Shown: in pieces, positions 7,164 through 14,952 of the stretch
Layout of the letters: each line of letters opens with the position of its first letter
Numbering within the stretch: position 1 is the first letter of the stretch
Assembly: GCA_964470555.1 (NCBI GenBank)
Contig: CAYYDG010000024.1
Coordinates: 48,133-112,132 of the forward strand
Direction: 5' to 3'
DNA length: 64,000 bases
DNA from: RBC074 sp964470555
GTDB lineage: Bacteria > Acidobacteriota > Blastocatellia > RBC074
Notes under the pieces: model-generated
Told to the model about the DNA's origin: nothing
The model's input: only the letters and a program-made list of their open reading frames with translations
The model's database searches: none
Position numbers and translations under genes: made by a program

Positions 7164-7847
7164 CTAATGCGATGAGTGCAAAAAACGTCGAAACCAGTTT
7201 GCCGCCAGATGCGCGACTTCTTCCAATGTGCCCGGTTCCACAAACAAATGAGTTGCGTTGGGAACGATCTGCAATTGCTTCACGCATCGAAGTTGAGCGA
7301 ATGCTTTTTCGTTCAGTTGCATGACGACCTCGTCTTGTTCACCAACAATCAACAATGTCGGTGCAGTAACCTGAAGCAATGCGTCGCAGGCCAGATCGGG
7401 GCGTCCCCCACGCGAAACGACGGCGCTGATTTCGTCGTTCAGTTCGGCGGCGGCAATCAGCGCAGCGGCTGCGCCGGTGCTGGCGCCGAAATATCCCAAC
7501 CGCAGATGGCTGGTTTCCGGCTGGTTTTTGACCCAACCGGTAACCGCTACCAAACGTCGAGCCAGCAACGGAATGTCGAACCGCAAATGGCGTGTTTGCA
7601 GATCAATCGTTTCTTCTTCGGGCGTCAGCAAGTCAAACAGCAAGGTTCCCAATCCGGCTTCGCGCATGACCTGAGCGACAAATTGGTTTCGCGGGCTGAA
7701 CCGAGTGCTGCCGCTGCCGTGAGCGAAAAGAACCAAGCCGGAATTTTCGGCAGGAAGCTGCAGCGTTGCCCACAACGAAATCGAGCCGAGAGAAATGCTC
7801 ACATCTTGTGCCATTCGCATTTGCTGATCGTGCGTTGTGTTTGCCAT
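7164..7847 (-). CDS. Alpha/beta hydrolase, dienelactone-hydrolase type
   Basis: This protein has 227 residues. The oxyanion segment FAHGSGSTR (about 41-49), the nucleophile elbow GYFGASTG with Ser123, an acid in GEQDEVV and a histidine in NATHLF form the catalytic set of an alpha/beta hydrolase. In many bacteria such proteins are encoded with, or fused to, the phosphoribosyltransferase type found at 2714. I chose ATG 7847 (MANTTHDQQ) because GGAAAGGA precedes it; the frame extends to 7919 without a ribosome site. The sigma-54 box lies 35 bases upstream. Substrate unknown. Confidence 0.87.
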   Translation of the reverse strand: MANTTHDQQMRMAQDVSISLGSISLWATLQLPAENSGLVLFAHGSGSTRFSPRNQFVAQVMREAGLGTLLFDLLTPEEETIDLQTRHLRFDIPLLARRLVAVTGWVKNQPETSHLRLGYFGASTGAAAALIAAAELNDEISAVVSRGGRPDLACDALLQVTAPTLLIVGEQDEVVMQLNEKAFAQLRCVKQLQIVPNATHLFVEPGTLEEVAHLAANWFRRFLHSSH

Positions 7848-7880
7848 AACCATTCCTTTCCGGGAGCCAATGCCCGTTTT

Positions 7881-7896
7881 GGCAAGCTGGATGCCA
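7881..7896 (-). promoter_or_regulatory. Sigma-54 promoter of hydrolase gene
   Basis: Read leftward it is TGGCATCCAGCTTGCC, with exact GG-N10-GC spacing and intact TGGCA and TTGC. It lies at a normal promoter distance from ATG 7847. Confidence 0.75.
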
Positions 7897-8007
7897 ATCA
7901 GAATCAGGGCTGAAAGCACGAAGAAGTCGGGTGATTTGGCAGAGTCATGAGAAAACTTACGCGCCGATGCCGGGCGAAAACTCCCAATGGCGTCATGGGC
8001 AGGGAAC

Positions 8008-10386
8008 TCAGGGCTGGTTTGGCGATGGTGCGCGTTGATGGAGCGAATGGGCGATTGCGGTCAACAGTGTTTCGGCGTTGTATGGTTTTTCCAGCAGAGT
8101 TTCGATGCCGAGCGTGTTCAATTCGGCAGTATTGGCAGAGGCAACCAACCCACAGGTGGCGATGATGGGAACGTCTGGATTCATTTTTCGCAAAGCGCGA
8201 ATTGTCGTGGCTCCGTCCATAATCGGCATCATCAGGTCTGTGATAATCAGACGGACTTCGTGGCGATGGTCGGCAAACAGGCTCAGAGCGGTGGCTCCGT
8301 TGTCGGCTGTCAGCGCGCGATAACCGCAGGCTTCCAGCGTTGTTCGGGTCATTTCGCGAATGGCTGCTTCGTCGTCAACAACCAGAATCAATTCGCCAGC
8401 GCCTTCGGGCAATGAAAGTTCTTGGGTATTCGTCTGGTGTGAATCGGCGATGTGATGAGCCGGAAAATAAACCTCGAATTTCGCTCCTGCTCCCGACTGG
8501 CTTTCGACGGTGATGAATCCGCCGTAATTGGAGACGATGCCTTGCACGGCGGCCAGTCCCAGGCCTGTTCCCAAGCCCGATTCCTTGGTGGTGAAAAAGG
8601 GATCGAAGATGCGATCAATGATTTCCGGCGGAATGCCTATGCCTGTGTCGGTGACAGAAATCACGACGAAATCACCGGGATTGGCCCCTTTCAGCATACG
8701 TGCAAACAAATCATCCAATTGGCGATTTTCCGCCGAAATCGTCAACGTGCCACCGTCGGGCATGGCGTCGCGCGCATTGACGCACAGGTTCAACAGCACC
8801 TGATGCAATTGCGTGGCATCGCTGCTGATAGTCCATAAATCTTCGGCCAGGTATTGTTCAATGCGGATGGATTTCGGAAAAGTTTCTTCGGCGATGTGGA
8901 TGATTTCGCGGATCAGATGTCTGGGCTGCAAAACCGTGCGCCGTCCGCCGACACCTCTGGCAAAGGAAAGAACCTGTTTGACCATTTCCGATCCGCGCAG
9001 CGCGTTGGATTCCATGAGGGTAACCAACCGCAGGTTCTGTTCATCCGGCAGTCGTAGTCGAAGCATCTGGGTTCCCATCAAAATCGGCGAAAGCACGTTG
9101 TTCAAATCGTGCGCGATGCCGCTGGCCAATGTGCCGATGCTTTCCAATCGTTGTGCGCGCAGAAATTGCGCTTCCAATCGTTTCTTTTCCGTGATGTCGG
9201 TGTTGATGGCGAGTATGTTTTTGGGATTTCCTTGGGCATCGCGCACCAGCGACCAATGACCTTCGACGATGACCTCCCGTCCATCTTTGGCAACCTGACG
9301 CAACTCGCCGCTCCAGGCTTCTTTGTCAATTGTCGCATTCGTCGCATTCGTAAACTGGGATTTGTCTTCGCCGTAGAGGATTTCGATGGTGGTGCGCCCA
9401 ATCACTTCTTCCGTCCGCCAGCCGTACAAACGTTCAGCGCCACGGCTCCAGTATTGAATGTGCCCATCCAGATCGAGCACGACGATGGCTTCCAGCGCCT
9501 GGTCGAGCAACGCGGCCTGTTCGACCAGGCGTTCCTGTGCGCGCATTCGTTCGGTGATGTCGCGCAAAATGACGGTGAACAATTGCTGGCCGCCGATTTC
9601 AATCTGCGAGATCGAGGCTTCAATGGGGAACTCCTCGCCATTGCAGCGCACTCCGCAGATTGCGTTCAATGCTCCCATGGCGCGCGACGTTTCTCCGGTT
9701 TTGCCGAATTGTTGGATGTGATCTTCGTGCGCGGTTTGAAAGCGAGCCGGGATGAACCGATTCAGCGATTGCCCAAGAACTTCTTTTGCCGTGTAACCGA
9801 ACATCCTTTCGGCAGCCGAGTTGAACAAGATGATTTGTTGTTGAGCATTCACCGAAATGATGGCGTCCATCGCCGAATTGATAATCCTGCCCAAACGAAA
9901 TTCGCTTTCCCGAAGCGCCTGTTCCGTCTGTTTGCGCGAAGTGAGGTCACGATTGGTTTCCAACACCAGTTTTCGCCCGTCTTCTTCGCAAACCAGCACA
10001 TGCCGGCTGTCCACCGTCAATTGTCGTCCGTCGCGTGTCTGATGAATCAACTCACCATACCAGTGACCATCGCGCAGCAATACTTCTTCGACCTGAGCCC
10101 AACCTTCGGGATGAATCGTTTTCAGGAGTTCGTTGCTGAATTGTCCCATGGCTTCTTCGCGCGTCCACCCGTACAGTTCCGCCGCGGCAGGATTCCAGTA
10201 TTTGATGACTCCGCCCAGTTCCCAGACAAAGATGGCATCGTAAGACAACTCCAGCAAACGCGATTGCTGTTCCAACAGGTGCGAAGATTCCGCGGCGGCT
10301 GATTGCTGCGCTTGTAAAGCGCTCACCAGTGCGGCTTTGGTCAGGTGTTTTAGATTCGTCTGGGAGTTTGCCGAGGCGTCGTTCAC
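8008..10386 (-). CDS. Hybrid sensor histidine kinase: three PAS, kinase, receiver
   Basis: This protein has 792 residues and no obvious membrane span, so it is probably cytoplasmic. Three PAS domains lie at about 30-140, 155-265 and 280-395 (each with a WNPAAAELYGW- or FNSAAERMFGY-like core). They are followed by the H box GIAHDLNNVLSP (His near 426), an HATPase with DTGIGIPPE and GTGLGL boxes, and a C-terminal receiver with LIITDLMMPIMDG (Asp near 718). The start is GTG 10386: AAGGAGA lies just before it, while the upstream ATG 10419 has no site. It is a plausible sensor for the stress island, perhaps passing phosphate to the regulator at 13458; that pairing is inference. Confidence 0.9.
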   Translation of the reverse strand: MNDASANSQTNLKHLTKAALVSALQAQQSAAAESSHLLEQQSRLLELSYDAIFVWELGGVIKYWNPAAAELYGWTREEAMGQFSNELLKTIHPEGWAQVEEVLLRDGHWYGELIHQTRDGRQLTVDSRHVLVCEEDGRKLVLETNRDLTSRKQTEQALRESEFRLGRIINSAMDAIISVNAQQQIILFNSAAERMFGYTAKEVLGQSLNRFIPARFQTAHEDHIQQFGKTGETSRAMGALNAICGVRCNGEEFPIEASISQIEIGGQQLFTVILRDITERMRAQERLVEQAALLDQALEAIVVLDLDGHIQYWSRGAERLYGWRTEEVIGRTTIEILYGEDKSQFTNATNATIDKEAWSGELRQVAKDGREVIVEGHWSLVRDAQGNPKNILAINTDITEKKRLEAQFLRAQRLESIGTLASGIAHDLNNVLSPILMGTQMLRLRLPDEQNLRLVTLMESNALRGSEMVKQVLSFARGVGGRRTVLQPRHLIREIIHIAEETFPKSIRIEQYLAEDLWTISSDATQLHQVLLNLCVNARDAMPDGGTLTISAENRQLDDLFARMLKGANPGDFVVISVTDTGIGIPPEIIDRIFDPFFTTKESGLGTGLGLAAVQGIVSNYGGFITVESQSGAGAKFEVYFPAHHIADSHQTNTQELSLPEGAGELILVVDDEAAIREMTRTTLEACGYRALTADNGATALSLFADHRHEVRLIITDLMMPIMDGATTIRALRKMNPDVPIIATCGLVASANTAELNTLGIETLLEKPYNAETLLTAIAHSLHQRAPSPNQP

Positions 10387-10692
10387 AAAATCTCCTTTTC
10401 TCAGGCTGTACGAAAACAAGAGCTTGATGAGAATTCAACCGATTTTTTTTGAGTAGGTTTGCGACGCGGAGTCGAAATACTACTTGCATTGGATTGGTCG
10501 CACAACGGTTGCCGTCAGGGAAAAGAAGAAATGACTGAGGCTGTTTTACGCCCCATTGATTTCCCAAGAAAACAAAAAGTCGCAGGGCAACAGATCGTTA
10601 TTGACCTGATGCCCTGCGACGTTTCAGTAAAGATTGTAAAAGGAAGATGAGCGGTGATTGTTTACATCCAATTTTTCAAGCGGCAGACGATT
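10387..10692. other. Intergenic region
   Basis: This gap holds the terminator at 10571-10620. I see no gene and no convincing sigma-54 box for the kinase; a GG-N10-GC match at 10500-10513 lacks the TTGC element. Confidence 0.5.
10571..10620 (-). terminator. Intrinsic terminator of glycine-zipper gene
   Basis: GTCGCAGGGCA (10579-10589) and TGCCCTGCGAC (10610-10620) form an 11-bp perfect stem. Read leftward it is followed by TTTTTGTTTTC. Confidence 0.85.
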
Positions 10693-11637
10693 TTACGACC
10701 TGGCCCTTTCGCGCACCGTCGAGGTAGTGCGAACGCTCATTTCGGTTCCCTGATCGAGTATCAACTCTTTATTTCCTTGAATGAAGACCGAACCGGCGCC
10801 GACACCTGCGCCAATGATCGCGCCGATGGCCGCGCCTTTGCCGCCTTTGGCAATGCCGCCAATGATTGCGCCGAGCGCCGCTCCGCCGCCAGAGCGAATC
10901 AGTATGTCGCGGGTCTTGCCGGCGCTTTCAACGTTGCCTTCTTCATCGGCTGTCTTGATCGAATCGCCGATGAAAATCTTTTCGATCTGTGCGTAAAACG
11001 GGCTGCGCCGACCATCCCGAAACGTAATCGAGTCGAAATCGAGCGCCATTTCAGTATGTCCGGTCATTTTGCCTGACCGTTCGATGCGGGCGATGTGCCC
11101 TTCCACCGTTGCTCCATCATAAGCCGTCGGTTCGACGACTTGCGCGGTGAATCGGTCGCCCTCCTTGTTGGTTTTGGTGCTGAGCGCAGATGTCAATCGC
11201 AACCGCAACACCGTATCCGCGGGAAGCATGCTGCTTGTACGCGGACGTTCTCGCTGTTTGAGCGTCGTTCCTCTGGCATTGCCTGGCGTCCGACGGTTCG
11301 CCGTGCGACCGTAGTAGCCATCCGTGTAACCAATCTCGAATCCAAGCTGATACCCATCACGGTATTCTGCCAGCGAACCCAGACGAGCTTCGTAACCGCG
11401 ATCTGCGTCCTGATACAGCCGCGAACGCTGATAATTGCGCGCCATTCCTTGCTCGTTATCGTTTTTGCCCTGGCGGTATCCATCATCGTATCCGTCCGTG
11501 TAACCGCGGTCATAAGCCGTAACTGTTTGCTTGGCGCGAGTCTGAGCCTGCGCCCCGTTGTGCAGCATCATCCCGTTGCCCAGCGCCAACGCCAGCATCA
11601 AAGCCCAGATTTTGAATTGTTTTGATAATCGTTTCAT
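10693..11637 (-). CDS. Secreted glycine-zipper protein with repeat region
   Basis: This protein has 314 residues. A signal peptide (MKRLSKQFKIWALMLALALG, cleavage near AQA-Q) is followed by a Tyr/Gly/Asp-rich segment with YDRGYTDGYDDGYRQG and GYQLGFEIGYTDGYYG repeats. A middle domain (LPADTVLRLRLTSALSTKT) resembles outer-surface TraB/YMGG-type beta proteins, and a C-terminal glycine zipper (GGGAALGAIIGGIAKGGKGAAIGAIIG) may insert in a membrane. ATG 11637 has GGGAGAAC upstream. The gene is headed by a near-perfect sigma-54 box and ends at a strong terminator, so it forms its own unit. Role unknown; an envelope-stress function is possible. Confidence 0.8.
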   Translation of the reverse strand: MKRLSKQFKIWALMLALALGNGMMLHNGAQAQTRAKQTVTAYDRGYTDGYDDGYRQGKNDNEQGMARNYQRSRLYQDADRGYEARLGSLAEYRDGYQLGFEIGYTDGYYGRTANRRTPGNARGTTLKQRERPRTSSMLPADTVLRLRLTSALSTKTNKEGDRFTAQVVEPTAYDGATVEGHIARIERSGKMTGHTEMALDFDSITFRDGRRSPFYAQIEKIFIGDSIKTADEEGNVESAGKTRDILIRSGGGAALGAIIGGIAKGGKGAAIGAIIGAGVGAGSVFIQGNKELILDQGTEMSVRTTSTVRERARS

Positions 11638-11683
11638 GGTGTTCTCCCTTTGGTTTTCAGAAAAATCCTTCCTGCATTGAAAG

Positions 11684-11699
11684 TGCAAGATGTATGCCA
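11684..11699 (-). promoter_or_regulatory. Sigma-54 promoter of glycine-zipper gene
   Basis: Read leftward it is TGGCATACATCTTGCA, an almost perfect match to TGGCACN5TTGCW with exact spacing. It lies 47 bases before ATG 11637. Confidence 0.8.
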
Positions 11700-11869
11700 A
11701 CAGGCATGAAGAGACCATTTCCTGCTTTTCAGCTTCGTTGAATGACCCTGACGGAAAAATGACCCACCGCTTGAGTGAACTCACCAAATTCGCTGGGCGA
11801 AAACTCTCTACCCGCTCAGCGCCGAACGCAGAAGTCTTTGGCTGTCTTTGCTGGAGGTGTTTTCCAAAT
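11700..11869. promoter_or_regulatory. Divergent control region between two sigma-54 promoters
   Basis: This region lies between the outward-facing boxes at 11684 and 11870 and could hold sites for a sigma-54 activator. The only symmetric element I see is TGAGTGAACTCA at about 11773-11784. No gene is present. Confidence 0.35.
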
Positions 11870-11885
11870 CGGCACGAGGCTTGCA
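11870..11885 (+). promoter_or_regulatory. Sigma-54 promoter of second uspA operon
   Basis: CGGCACGAGGCTTGCA matches GGCACG-N4-TTGCA exactly, with GG at 11871-11872 and GC at 11883-11884. It lies 89 bases before ATG 11975. Confidence 0.8.
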
Positions 11886-11974
11886 GCTTTACAGGACGGA
11901 TGAGTCATTGGCTCATTTGCAAAGGGCTTTGTTGACGAAAATCAACGCTTGTCAAACCAACAAGGAGGGAAATT

Positions 11975-12877
11975 ATGAAAGACAAAATGAAAGTTCTGAT
12001 GGCGTATGACGGCTCAGAATGCGCTGATGCCGCCTTGGCGGATTTGAAACTGGCAGGGTTGCCGAGAAAAACAGAAGCTCATGTGTTGTCCGTGTATGCG
12101 GAATGGATTCTGCCGCCGGGAAGTTATGGAATGATCGAAACGGATTTCACACGGTACCTCGGCGAACGGCAGCAGGAAGCGCTGGCGATGGCCAGGCAGG
12201 CGCGCGAACAGTTGAAAACCGCTTTTGCGGATTGGGAAGTTCATGCCGAAGCCGCAACCGGTTCGCCCGCCAAACTCATTTTGCATAAAGCGGATGATCT
12301 GCAACCGGATTTGATTGTCGTTGGTTCGCAGGGACGTTCGGCATTGGGACGATTGTTTCTGGGCAGCGTGTCGCAAAAAGTGCTGCACGCGGCCAAATGC
12401 AGTGTGCGAATCGCCCGCGACCACAAACGCGATCCAAACGCGCCGATTCGATTGATTGTCGGCGTGGACGGTTCCAAAGGCGCCGAAGCGGCGGTGAACG
12501 CTGTGGCGTCGCGTCATTGGCCGCAGGGAAGCGAAGCGCGAATCGTCAACGGGTTTCCGACCGTCGTCACAGTCGGAGCGGAATACGCCGCCGCGGCCAT
12601 TGCGCAATGGATTGCCGACGAGAAAGCCCGCGTCGCCGAAGCGATTGATAAAGCCGTTGGCAAATTGAAAGGCGCGGGATTGTCAGTGTCCACAATCCAC
12701 AAGGAAAGCGATGCTCGATTTTTGCTGGTCAACGAAGCGGAAAACTGGGACGCGGATTGCATTTTCGTCGGCGCTCAGGGGCTGAACACGATCGAGCGGT
12801 TTTTGTTGGGCAGCGTTTCTTCGTATGTGGCAACGCATGCGCCTTGTTCGGTCGAAGTAATCAGAGAGGAGATGTGA
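11975..12877 (+). CDS. Universal stress protein, two UspA domains (second copy)
   Basis: This protein has 300 residues and the same layout as the protein at 1013. Nucleotide-binding signatures are GSQGRSALG with GSVSQK near residue 115 and GAQGLNTIE with GSVSSY near 265. AAGGAGGG gives a strong ribosome site at ATG 11975. It is followed after two bases by the BCAM0308-type gene, so they are probably cotranscribed from the sigma-54 box at 11870. The two Usp copies have similar ends but diverged middles, suggesting an old duplication. Confidence 0.93.
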   Translation: MKDKMKVLMAYDGSECADAALADLKLAGLPRKTEAHVLSVYAEWILPPGSYGMIETDFTRYLGERQQEALAMARQAREQLKTAFADWEVHAEAATGSPAKLILHKADDLQPDLIVVGSQGRSALGRLFLGSVSQKVLHAAKCSVRIARDHKRDPNAPIRLIVGVDGSKGAEAAVNAVASRHWPQGSEARIVNGFPTVVTVGAEYAAAAIAQWIADEKARVAEAIDKAVGKLKGAGLSVSTIHKESDARFLLVNEAENWDADCIFVGAQGLNTIERFLLGSVSSYVATHAPCSVEVIREEM

Positions 12878-12879
12878 AT

Positions 12880-13401
12880 ATGCAAACCACAAAACGATAT
12901 ACGAATCAGACATTCACCAAACGCGTAGACGACGAAGCCGGGCGTCATCGCACATTGCGTAGCTTGGCCGAGCCAGCCGTATGCGAAGTGTGCGGGGATG
13001 TTTATGCCGACCGTCGCTGGTCGCAAAACGATCCGGCAAGAACCACTTCCAAACACAAACAGTTTCGTGCGGCGCAATCCGTCGTTTGCCCTGCCTGCCA
13101 ACGACAGCGCAGCGGTGTGCCGAGCGGATTTGTTTATGTCGAAGGAAAGTTTTCAACGTTGCATCGGGACGAAATCCGGCAGTTGCTGGAAAACGAAGCC
13201 CGACGCGCAGCCGAAGACAATCCGCTGGCGCGAATCATGAATTGGCAAGTGGACGGCCAGGGACGATTGACAGTGACAACCACCACCGATCATCTGGCGC
13301 AACGATTGGGACACGCGCTCAGCAAAGCGTTTCACGGCAAAACGCGGTACGGGTTTTCGCATCGCAACAAACTCACCCGCGTCTGGTGGCAGCGCGATTA
13401 A
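12880..13401 (+). CDS. BCAM0308-type zinc-binding protein
   Basis: This protein has 173 residues. It has two CxxC pairs (VCEVCGDVY and VCPACQRQR) forming a likely zinc ribbon, then GFVYVEGKF, HRDEIRQLLENEARRAAEDNPLARIM and a C-terminal TVTTTTDHLAQRLGHALSKAFHG. This matches my memory of the BCAM0308 family, which has a zinc ribbon reminiscent of NMD3 and may act on ribosomes or RNA in stress; that role is inference. GAGGAG precedes ATG 12880. Confidence 0.78.
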   Translation: MQTTKRYTNQTFTKRVDDEAGRHRTLRSLAEPAVCEVCGDVYADRRWSQNDPARTTSKHKQFRAAQSVVCPACQRQRSGVPSGFVYVEGKFSTLHRDEIRQLLENEARRAAEDNPLARIMNWQVDGQGRLTVTTTTDHLAQRLGHALSKAFHGKTRYGFSHRNKLTRVWWQRD

Positions 13402-13418
13402 CTCGTTTGGGGAATATC

Positions 13419-13459
13419 AAAGCCGGTCGCTGATGAAAACCATTGGCGACCGGCTTTTT
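13419..13459. terminator. Bidirectional terminator
   Basis: GCCGGTCGC (13422-13430) pairs with GCGACCGGC (13446-13454), followed by TTTTTA. It lies between convergent genes and overlaps the last codon region of the regulator at 13458. Confidence 0.85.
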
Positions 13460-14897
13460 ATTGGCCCGGATTGACGGCGGGGACGGATTCGATCTTTTTC
13501 AAGCGATAGCGAAACTGATCGCGGGAAATTTGCAGCAATTCAGCGGCTTTGGTCTGGTTGCCCTGGGTCAATTCCAACGCCTGGAGCAGCAACGATTGTT
13601 CAACCGCTTCCAGACTGATTCCGCTGGGCGGTAACGGGAACAGCAGTTTGATGTCCAGGCTGGCGGGAACCGTTAGCGGCGAAAGAAGCTCAGCAGCGGC
13701 GAAATCCGCTTTCGGTTCAAGAATGAAATCCGTCATCGAATGAGGCAACCATTGCGCGGTGATGAACGAACCGTCTTCCAGAATCATGGCTCGTTCGATG
13801 ACGTTTCGCAGTTCGCGCACATTGCCCGGCCACGAGTAATAGCGAAAGATGCCGATGGCTTCATCAGATAACCCAACGATGTTTTTTCGCAGTTGGTGAT
13901 TGAAATGTTCGATGAAATGCGCCGCCAGCACCAGCACATCATCTTCGCGTTCGCGCAACGGAGGCAGTTCGATCTGAATGACGGACAGGCGATAAAACAG
14001 GTCGCGGCGAAACCGTCCGGTGTCGGCTTTCAGGTCGCGGTTGGAAGCAGCGATGATGCGCGCATCATACGCCACGTCTTTCAATCCGCCGACGCGACGG
14101 AAACAGCCTTCTTCCAGCACGCGCAACAGCTTGGCTTGTAAGCCCAATTCCAATTCGCCGATTTCATCCAGAAACAGCGTGCCGCCTTCGGCCTGTTCAA
14201 ACAATCCTTCTTTCACCGCTTTGGCGTCGGTGAACGATCCTTTTTCGTGACCGAACAACTCGCTTTCAATCAAGGTGGCAGGAATGGCCGCGCAGTTGAT
14301 CGGCACAAATGGACAGTCGGCGCGCGACGATCCGTAATGAATCGCACGGGCGATCAGTTCCTTGCCGGTTCCGCTTTCGCCTTGCAACAACACCGCCGCC
14401 GCTTCGCTTTGGGCGACTTTGCGCGCCAACAACACCAGTTGTTTCATCGCGGGCGAATTGCCGATCAATTGATCGAAATTGAATTGATGCGCTTGCTGGC
14501 GGCGCAGAATGGCGATTTTTCTTCGCAGCTTGCGCGTTTCCAGCCCATTGCGCAGCGTGATTTCCAATTCGTGCAGATTGATCGGTTTGGTGATGAAATC
14601 GAACGCGCCGCCGCGCAAGGCATGCACGGCGTTGTCGAACAACCCTTTGGCCGTGACCATGATGACAATGGCTTCGGGGTGACGCTGGGTGATGTCACTC
14701 AGGGTTTCCAACCCGGAACCGTCGGGCAGATCAATGTCCAACAACACCGCCGCGGGCGATTCGGTTTCGTTGGCAAACAACGCCGCCTGACAGGTCGAGG
14801 CTTCTATCGGCTGGTAGCCCCACTCCTTGACCGCTTCGACCAGCATCCACCGGATCGCCGGATCGTCATCTACAATTAAAATCTTGTTCGTTGCCAT
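13458..14897 (-). CDS. NtrC-family sigma-54-dependent response regulator
   Basis: This protein has 479 residues. An N-terminal receiver (KILIVDDDPAIRW, phospho-acceptor in LLDIDLPDG) is followed by an AAA+ domain with Walker A GESGTGKE at 173-180, a sigma-54 contact loop read as GSFTDA (a variant of GAFTGA), Walker B GTLFLDEIGEL and the arginine-finger region. A C-terminal Fis-type helix-turn-helix ends the protein (LTQGNQTKAAELLQISRDQFRYRLKKI). ATG 14897 gives the usual MATNKILIVDDD start. It lies 55 bases downstream of the exporter genes and is likely cotranscribed with them. It is the obvious candidate activator of the sigma-54 promoters in 1-12 kb. Confidence 0.93.
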   Translation of the reverse strand: MATNKILIVDDDPAIRWMLVEAVKEWGYQPIEASTCQAALFANETESPAAVLLDIDLPDGSGLETLSDITQRHPEAIVIMVTAKGLFDNAVHALRGGAFDFITKPINLHELEITLRNGLETRKLRRKIAILRRQQAHQFNFDQLIGNSPAMKQLVLLARKVAQSEAAAVLLQGESGTGKELIARAIHYGSSRADCPFVPINCAAIPATLIESELFGHEKGSFTDAKAVKEGLFEQAEGGTLFLDEIGELELGLQAKLLRVLEEGCFRRVGGLKDVAYDARIIAASNRDLKADTGRFRRDLFYRLSVIQIELPPLREREDDVLVLAAHFIEHFNHQLRKNIVGLSDEAIGIFRYYSWPGNVRELRNVIERAMILEDGSFITAQWLPHSMTDFILEPKADFAAAELLSPLTVPASLDIKLLFPLPPSGISLEAVEQSLLLQALELTQGNQTKAAELLQISRDQFRYRLKKIESVPAVNPGQ

Positions 14898-14952
14898 AAC
14901 CTGCTCCGGTTGCCGGATTCGCGGCGTAAAGCCGAAGATCGGCAATGTTGAT

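Noticed and set aside
6847..7287. Minus-strand protein gene between cytochrome c and hydrolase
   Set aside because: The open frame overlaps the hydrolase C-terminus on the same strand, lacks a ribosome site and has no recognisable domain; it crosses an inverted repeat.
10500..10515. Sigma-54 promoter for the hybrid kinase
   Set aside because: GG-N10-GC spacing is present on the minus strand but the TTGC part of the -12 element is missing, and such spacing alone is common by chance in this base composition.
13458..14897. Defective sigma-54 activator because the contact loop reads GSFTDA
   Set aside because: Loop variants with D in the fifth place and S in the second occur in working NtrC-family proteins; all other motifs are intact.
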